Source: Bacteriovoracaceae bacterium UBA7317
GTDB taxonomy: Bacteria; Bdellovibrionota; Bacteriovoracia; Bacteriovoracales; Bacteriovoracaceae
Direction: 5' to 3'
DNA length: 9,279 nucleotides
Assembly (NCBI GenBank): GCA_002474345.1
Contig: DKQD01000196.1
Location: 10,735 to 20,013, forward strand
Each line of letters opens with the position of its first letter. The first letter of the stretch is position 1. The translations under genes and the position numbers were made by a program. Under the pieces are notes generated by a model. That model saw only the letters and a list, made by a program, of their open reading frames with translations. It was not told the DNA's origin and searched no databases. Positions 6,211 through 9,279 of this stretch are shown here, one piece after another.

Positions 6211-7659
6211 TCAACTAGCTTTTTTCTTGGGGGTTTTTGAGGTTACTCTAGTATTTTCATCTGATTGAATCGTGCCTGGATCTACAAAAACTTTGATGAA
6301 GTTTTCAACTATAACAGAATTATATCGTGAGACTTGTTCCTGAGAGGTCAGAATAAATCTCAAAGCTTCTGTGGGTGTTTTTTTGGTTTTTATCATAATG
6401 TGAACAAAGTCATCCACCAGACATAAGATGTTGCCAAGAGTAGAGACTTGCTGCCCTTTAAGCTGGTGGGGAAACCCAGTCCCATTATAGCACTCGTGGT
6501 GTTGAAGAATAACTTGTTTTACAGAGTTATTAATTAGTTTATTCTTTCCAACAATTTCAACTCCCAATTCAGGGTGCTTGTAGTATGTTTCTAACTCCTC
6601 TGGTGTAAGGTCTTCAGGTCTGGCATCCATAAGTTTTTTAGGTAGCTTTGTTTTCCCGATATCATGAAACATAGAGGCCATAGCGATTGTTTCAATTGTC
6701 ATTTTAGATTGCCAAGGAAACTGCTTAACAATTGCACTTGTATAAAGAGAAGTTACAAAAGAATGAGTAAATTGACTAGGGTCCAGTTCTTGGAAGTCCC
6801 TCAGTGTTTGATAAAGATCTTTTTGATCCTCAACCACTTTATAAAGATTGGATGTTATTTCCTTTGCCTGGTCAACGACTTTAGTTTTTACTCCATTTTG
6901 AAATAGTTCTTCTACATACTTTTCAGAAACAGTAGACAGTAAGTTTACTTTTGATGCGGCAGAAACTTTTTTATTATCAATGAGCTTTTTGGCCAGGAAA
7001 TTTGTGTATTGAATGTACTTTCTCCTATCTTTTTGTTTGAAATAAAGATGATCAATATTTTTTTCTTTTTTATATTTGTTGATCCTTTCTTGAGAGAAGG
7101 TATCACCCGAATGAAGAATTTTGACATACCTGTTGTCATTTATTTTAACAAAGACATCAAAGAGAACAGCTTGTGATGGATAAAATTTATCAATATGCAC
7201 TTTAGTAAATTTGTTATCAGCTTCTTTAACTTCTTGTTCGTCCGATACGCCCTTTCTTTTCTTTAGATTGGAAACGACATCACTTAAACTCTGATATGAT
7301 TCTAAAAGTGTGGTTAGCTCCTGATTTAAGATCGGTTTTACGAGTATATCATTGACGCCTTTTTTATGAAGAGCTTCTTCAGATAATTCCTTTGTTTTTA
7401 AAAGTGACTCGTCCTCCAAAAGAACAATAACTGTTTGAGCTTCCATATTTTTGGAGATATATGTTAAGACCTGTTGTCCACTATGATTTTTAATAGATGG
7501 ATTTAAAATAACGGCGAAATATTTATTGTTGTAAACTTGAAGTTGAGCTTCTTTTCCATTATGTGCTAATGACACCTTATAGGGACCTTCTTCCATGTAT
7601 ACTTTTAATTTTTTCGCCCATGCTTCATCTTCATCAGCGATCAAAATATCAAGAGGCAC
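6211..7659 (-). CDS. HD-GYP cyclic-di-GMP phosphodiesterase with pseudo-receiver domain
   Basis: This is a 482-aa cytoplasmic signalling protein. Residues 3-120 are a CheY-like receiver: acidic pair Asp9-Glu10 and Lys108 (ILVKP) remain, but the phospho-acceptor position is Asn53 (VILNPSIKNHSG) and the switch Thr/Ser is Leu81, so it probably cannot be phosphorylated normally. Residues 151-225 (FYPSQAVLFDVFVKI, RYVKILHSGDTF, LYFKQKDRRKYIQY) are the beta-rich region often preceding HD-GYP domains. Residues 290-460 are the HD-GYP domain, which hydrolyses cyclic di-GMP; metal ligands His299, His332-Asp333 (FHDIGK), His362, His387-His388 and Asp416 are all present. The signature loop is NGTGFP rather than DGxGYP, a mild variation. 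The tail is Lys-rich. The start is GTG at 7659 with GGAG 8 nt upstream. Lost receiver chemistry suggests control by protein contact or expression, an inference. Confidence 0.93.
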   Translation of the reverse strand: MPLDILIADEDEAWAKKLKVYMEEGPYKVSLAHNGKEAQLQVYNNKYFAVILNPSIKNHSGQQVLTYISKNMEAQTVIVLLEDESLLKTKELSEEALHKKGVNDILVKPILNQELTTLLESYQSLSDVVSNLKKRKGVSDEQEVKEADNKFTKVHIDKFYPSQAVLFDVFVKINDNRYVKILHSGDTFSQERINKYKKEKNIDHLYFKQKDRRKYIQYTNFLAKKLIDNKKVSAASKVNLLSTVSEKYVEELFQNGVKTKVVDQAKEITSNLYKVVEDQKDLYQTLRDFQELDPSQFTHSFVTSLYTSAIVKQFPWQSKMTIETIAMASMFHDIGKTKLPKKLMDARPEDLTPEELETYYKHPELGVEIVGKNKLINNSVKQVILQHHECYNGTGFPHQLKGQQVSTLGNILCLVDDFVHIMIKTKKTPTEALRFILTSQEQVSRYNSVIVENFIKVFVDPGTIQSDENTRVTSKTPKKKAS

Positions 7660-7761
7660 TCGTTTTCTCCAAGATTAAATAATAACCTTCTAAGAAAATA
7701 TCAACCATTTTTCTTGTCGGTTTTTATAAGGTTTTAGTAGAGTAAAAATGTAATTATTTCC

Positions 7762-7797
7762 AAAAAAAAAAGTAAAAAATTGAAGAATTAATCTCAA
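7762..7797 (-). terminator. Weak possible intrinsic terminator after the rhomboid gene
   Basis: On the minus strand a short stem TTGAG / CTTCAA (one bulge, AT-rich loop; 7780-7797) is followed by a long T-rich tract (7762-7779, TTTTTTAC then ten T). It lies about 30 bp beyond the rhomboid stop. The stem is short and AT-rich, so it is weak; the T-tract is the stronger half of the evidence. Confidence 0.3.
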
Positions 7798-7825
7798 AAA
7801 GTGGTTTGTATAACTTATATTTTAT

Positions 7826-8563
7826 TTAGTGATAGTAATTTTTCTTGTTTGTATCATCATAATTGGAGTCATTATGGAAGTCGTTTTCTAAATCCTCCAG
7901 TATATCAACCTCTTCGTCGATGCATTCTACCCAATTTTCATATTCTCTAAATTTATTTTTTTTGTAAAAAAAGTGAAAGAATCCCCAGGTTATTCCGCCA
8001 ATTAATCCCAAATAGTGAGCTAAATAACTAGTGTTGGGCGAAAAAGTACTAGGGAAGAAAAGAATAATGCCTACTCCAAATGCTTTAAACAACCTTGTTG
8101 GGAAACTAAACCTTCTGTCAATAAATATATAGAGGGTTATCCAATGGCCTCCAAGAAAAAAAATCAGTCCAGAGGAGCCGACTAATATAGTATTTTCGGG
8201 GTAAAAGTTAAGTACGATAATTGTTAAGAGACCATTAATAAAAAATGAAATAAAGGGGTAGAAGATAGGCCCGTAATAAGCGGTACTCATAAATCCCCAA
8301 AAAAGAAGCATTGAAATATTTGATAATAGATGAGTGGTATCGCTATGGATAAGCGTCGTTGTCCAGGCCTTCCAATATTTATTTTTTAAAAGAACATCTT
8401 TATGAGTAGCTTCCAGTGAAAAATTAAAATCAAAATATTTTTCCCAATGTAGATTGGAAAATATAATAATAATTAAAATAAATGAAAGAGAAATCAGCCA
8501 ACCATTGGAGTATTGCGTTTTAGATAAATAATTTTTTTTAAGCTCATATTTTTTAAGATCCAT
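7826..8563 (-). CDS. Rhomboid family intramembrane serine protease
   Basis: This 245-aa inner-membrane protease cleaves membrane-spanning segments of substrate proteins. Residues 66-82 (AWTTTLIHSDTTHLLSN) give the His73/His78/Asn82 set, equivalent to GlpG H145, H150 and N154. Residues 128-132 (VGSSG) hold the GxSG motif with nucleophile Ser131. AHYLGLIGG (182-190) supplies the catalytic His183. Hydrophobic stretches near 21-36, 83-93, 98-119, 126-146, 160-172 and 181-200 fit the six-helix core. There is no N-terminal cytoplasmic domain of the GlpG kind. Residues 207-245 are a hydrophilic, very acidic tail (ECIDEEVDILEDLENDFHND) that probably lies in the cytoplasm. No Shine-Dalgarno sequence is seen before the ATG at 8563. 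It follows the 99-aa gene by 48 bp and may be in the same transcript. The substrate is unknown. Confidence 0.92.
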   Translation of the reverse strand: MDLKKYELKKNYLSKTQYSNGWLISLSFILIIIIFSNLHWEKYFDFNFSLEATHKDVLLKNKYWKAWTTTLIHSDTTHLLSNISMLLFWGFMSTAYYGPIFYPFISFFINGLLTIIVLNFYPENTILVGSSGLIFFLGGHWITLYIFIDRRFSFPTRLFKAFGVGIILFFPSTFSPNTSYLAHYLGLIGGITWGFFHFFYKKNKFREYENWVECIDEEVDILEDLENDFHNDSNYDDTNKKNYYH

Positions 8564-8611
8564 AGAAGATTAAATCGGAAGGGGCAGATTAAAAATTATA
8601 AATTTATAGAG

Positions 8612-8911
8612 TTAATTTTTAGAAAAAAAACTAATTACACTTTGTTTGGGGGACTCAAAAAAGCGTTTAAGGAACGTCTTTTTTTTCGGATATAATTTAA
8701 TAAATGTGACTTCATTTTTAGACTTTAAGACCTTGACTCTTTTCGTCTTTACGAAGAACTTGATTCTCTTTTCAAGGATATCCAAATTGAATTCAGGTAT
8801 ATTTTGAACCTTAATATGATCTAGGTCCATGATAATTTGCTCCAAGGTTAATGCGGTGTAGAAGGAAAGGGACTCTAGGATAAGTTCATCAATCTTTTCT
8901 TTCATAAGCAT
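8612..8911 (-). CDS. Hypothetical protein, 99 aa, possible winged-helix fold
   Basis: I do not recognise this small protein. Residues 3-60 contain two or three amphipathic helices (KIDELILESLSFYTALTLEQ, then LDILEKRIKFFVKTKR), followed by a likely beta hairpin (VKVLKSKNEVTFIKLYPKK), an order that fits a winged-helix DNA-binding or partner-binding fold. The last 20 residues (KTFLKRFFESPKQSVISFF) are basic and aromatic, perhaps an amphipathic or membrane-contacting helix. Start may be ATG at 8911 or the ATG two codons later at 8905; neither has a good ribosome site. It lies 44 bp after the kinase stop and 48 bp before the rhomboid start on the same strand, so co-transcription is plausible. Function is not inferable with confidence. 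Confidence 0.7.
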   Translation of the reverse strand: MLMKEKIDELILESLSFYTALTLEQIIMDLDHIKVQNIPEFNLDILEKRIKFFVKTKRVKVLKSKNEVTFIKLYPKKKTFLKRFFESPKQSVISFFSKN

Positions 8912-8958
8912 ATACTAGCATTGAAAAGTTTTATTAATAAGATGCCCTGCATATACTA
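8908..8958. repeat. Direct repeat GCATATACTA, two copies 41 bp apart
   Basis: GCATATACTA occurs at 8908-8917 and again at 8949-8958. The second copy includes the kinase stop (TAG on the minus strand) and the first overlaps the start of the 99-aa gene. On the minus strand each reads TAGTATATGC. The copies may be a leftover of a small duplication, or paired sites; chance is also plausible in AT-rich DNA. Confidence 0.5.
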
Positions 8959-9279
8959 TTGGGATTCATCAAGGTTAAAAGGGAAGCCTAGTATAAATTC
9001 AGTCCCTTGTCCCTTTTTAGTATTTATTTTTATTTGACCACCTAAACTCTCGATATTTTTCTTGATGATGTCCATACCTAGTCCTCTACCTGAGATCTTG
9101 CTCGCTTCCTCTTTGGAGGAAAAACCCTCTTTAAAAATGAGTTCAACTTTCTCAGATTCCAACATCTTTTCAAAATCTTCTTTAGTTACAATTTTATTCG
9201 CTATAGCTTTTTCTCCAATTTTGTCATTGTCAATTCCAGTTCCATCATCTTTAAAAGATAGTTGAAAAGATGAATCAAG
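8956..9279 (-). CDS. CheA-type histidine kinase, C-terminal ATPase end (5' part outside window)
   Basis: The frame is open to the window edge, giving the last 107 residues of a larger protein. It is the C-terminal part of a CheA-class HATPase domain: G1-like box KDDGTGIDNDKI, then F-box IFKEGFSSKEEASKISGRGL, G2-like GRGLGMDIIKKNI and the final IKINTKKGQGTEFILGFPF. Bacterial CheA binds ATP here and phosphorylates a histidine in its Hpt domain; the Hpt and dimerisation parts would be upstream of the window. The protein ends 8 residues after the ATPase domain, so the CheW-like P5 domain of true chemotaxis CheA is absent and chemoreceptor coupling by that route is unlikely. It starts the minus-strand gene row containing the 99-aa and rhomboid genes, with 44 bp to the next start. 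Confidence 0.93.
   Translation of the reverse strand, partial: LDSSFQLSFKDDGTGIDNDKIGEKAIANKIVTKEDFEKMLESEKVELIFKEGFSSKEEASKISGRGLGMDIIKKNIESLGGQIKINTKKGQGTEFILGFPFNLDESQ

Noticed and set aside
6191..6217. Hairpin TAGTTGA / TCAACTA over the end of the HD-GYP gene
   Set aside because: It has a 7-bp AT-rich stem with a 13-nt loop, overlaps the stop codon and is not followed by a T-run on the minus strand, so it is not a credible terminator.
7660..7745. Possible FliA (sigma-28) promoter ahead of the HD-GYP gene, from ACCGACAA after CTAAAACC on the minus strand
   Set aside because: The spacing between the TAAA-like and CCGA-like parts is about 11 nt, whereas the sigma-28 pattern needs about 15, so the match does not hold.

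Overview
The window is AT-rich, gene-dense bacterial DNA with nine complete or near-complete genes and a partial gene at each end. I see no RNA genes, insertion sequences or CRISPR arrays. The mix of genes suggests a delta-proteobacterium-like predator lineage (Bdellovibrionota, perhaps Bacteriovorax or Halobacteriovorax). The clues are the low GC content, a receiver/HD-GYP protein with a lineage-typical middle domain, a CheA-type kinase ATPase end, a CarboxypepD_reg plus DUF2135/YfaP-type lipoprotein, and several secreted proteins without clear relatives. This placement is an inference, not a proof.

Left part, plus strand (1-3199): the C-terminal half of the protein AMP-transferase SelO; an AT-rich gap with a dense cluster of inverted repeats; an unrecognised 339-aa membrane-anchored or secreted helical protein with a Pro/Glu/Asn tail; a phytanoyl-CoA dioxygenase (PHYHD1-like) gene that stops before its second iron-binding histidine; a stretch that looks like decayed coding DNA; and a small orphan ORF. 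This segment shows signs of gene erosion.

Middle (3202-6071): a secreted 369-aa protein (minus strand) and a NIP-like aquaporin (plus strand) diverge from a 261-bp spacer. The aquaporin then runs tail to tail into a lipoprotein gene, and the two stop codons overlap by 4 bp. The secreted protein likewise ends 2 bp from the stop of the small ORF, so neither convergent junction leaves room for a conventional terminator.

Right part, all minus strand (9279 down to 5259): the C-terminal ATPase end of a CheA-type histidine kinase, a 99-aa possible winged-helix protein, a rhomboid protease with all catalytic residues, an HD-GYP cyclic-di-GMP phosphodiesterase whose receiver domain has lost its phospho-acceptor aspartate, and the lipoprotein. 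The first three are spaced about 45-50 bp apart and could be one transcript. The HD-GYP and lipoprotein genes have longer leaders and are probably transcribed separately.

I did not find a convincing new multi-gene system. The most useful leads are the pseudo-receiver HD-GYP protein, the NIP-type selectivity filter of the aquaporin, the truncated dioxygenase, the palindrome cluster at 847-907 and the secreted C2-like protein.
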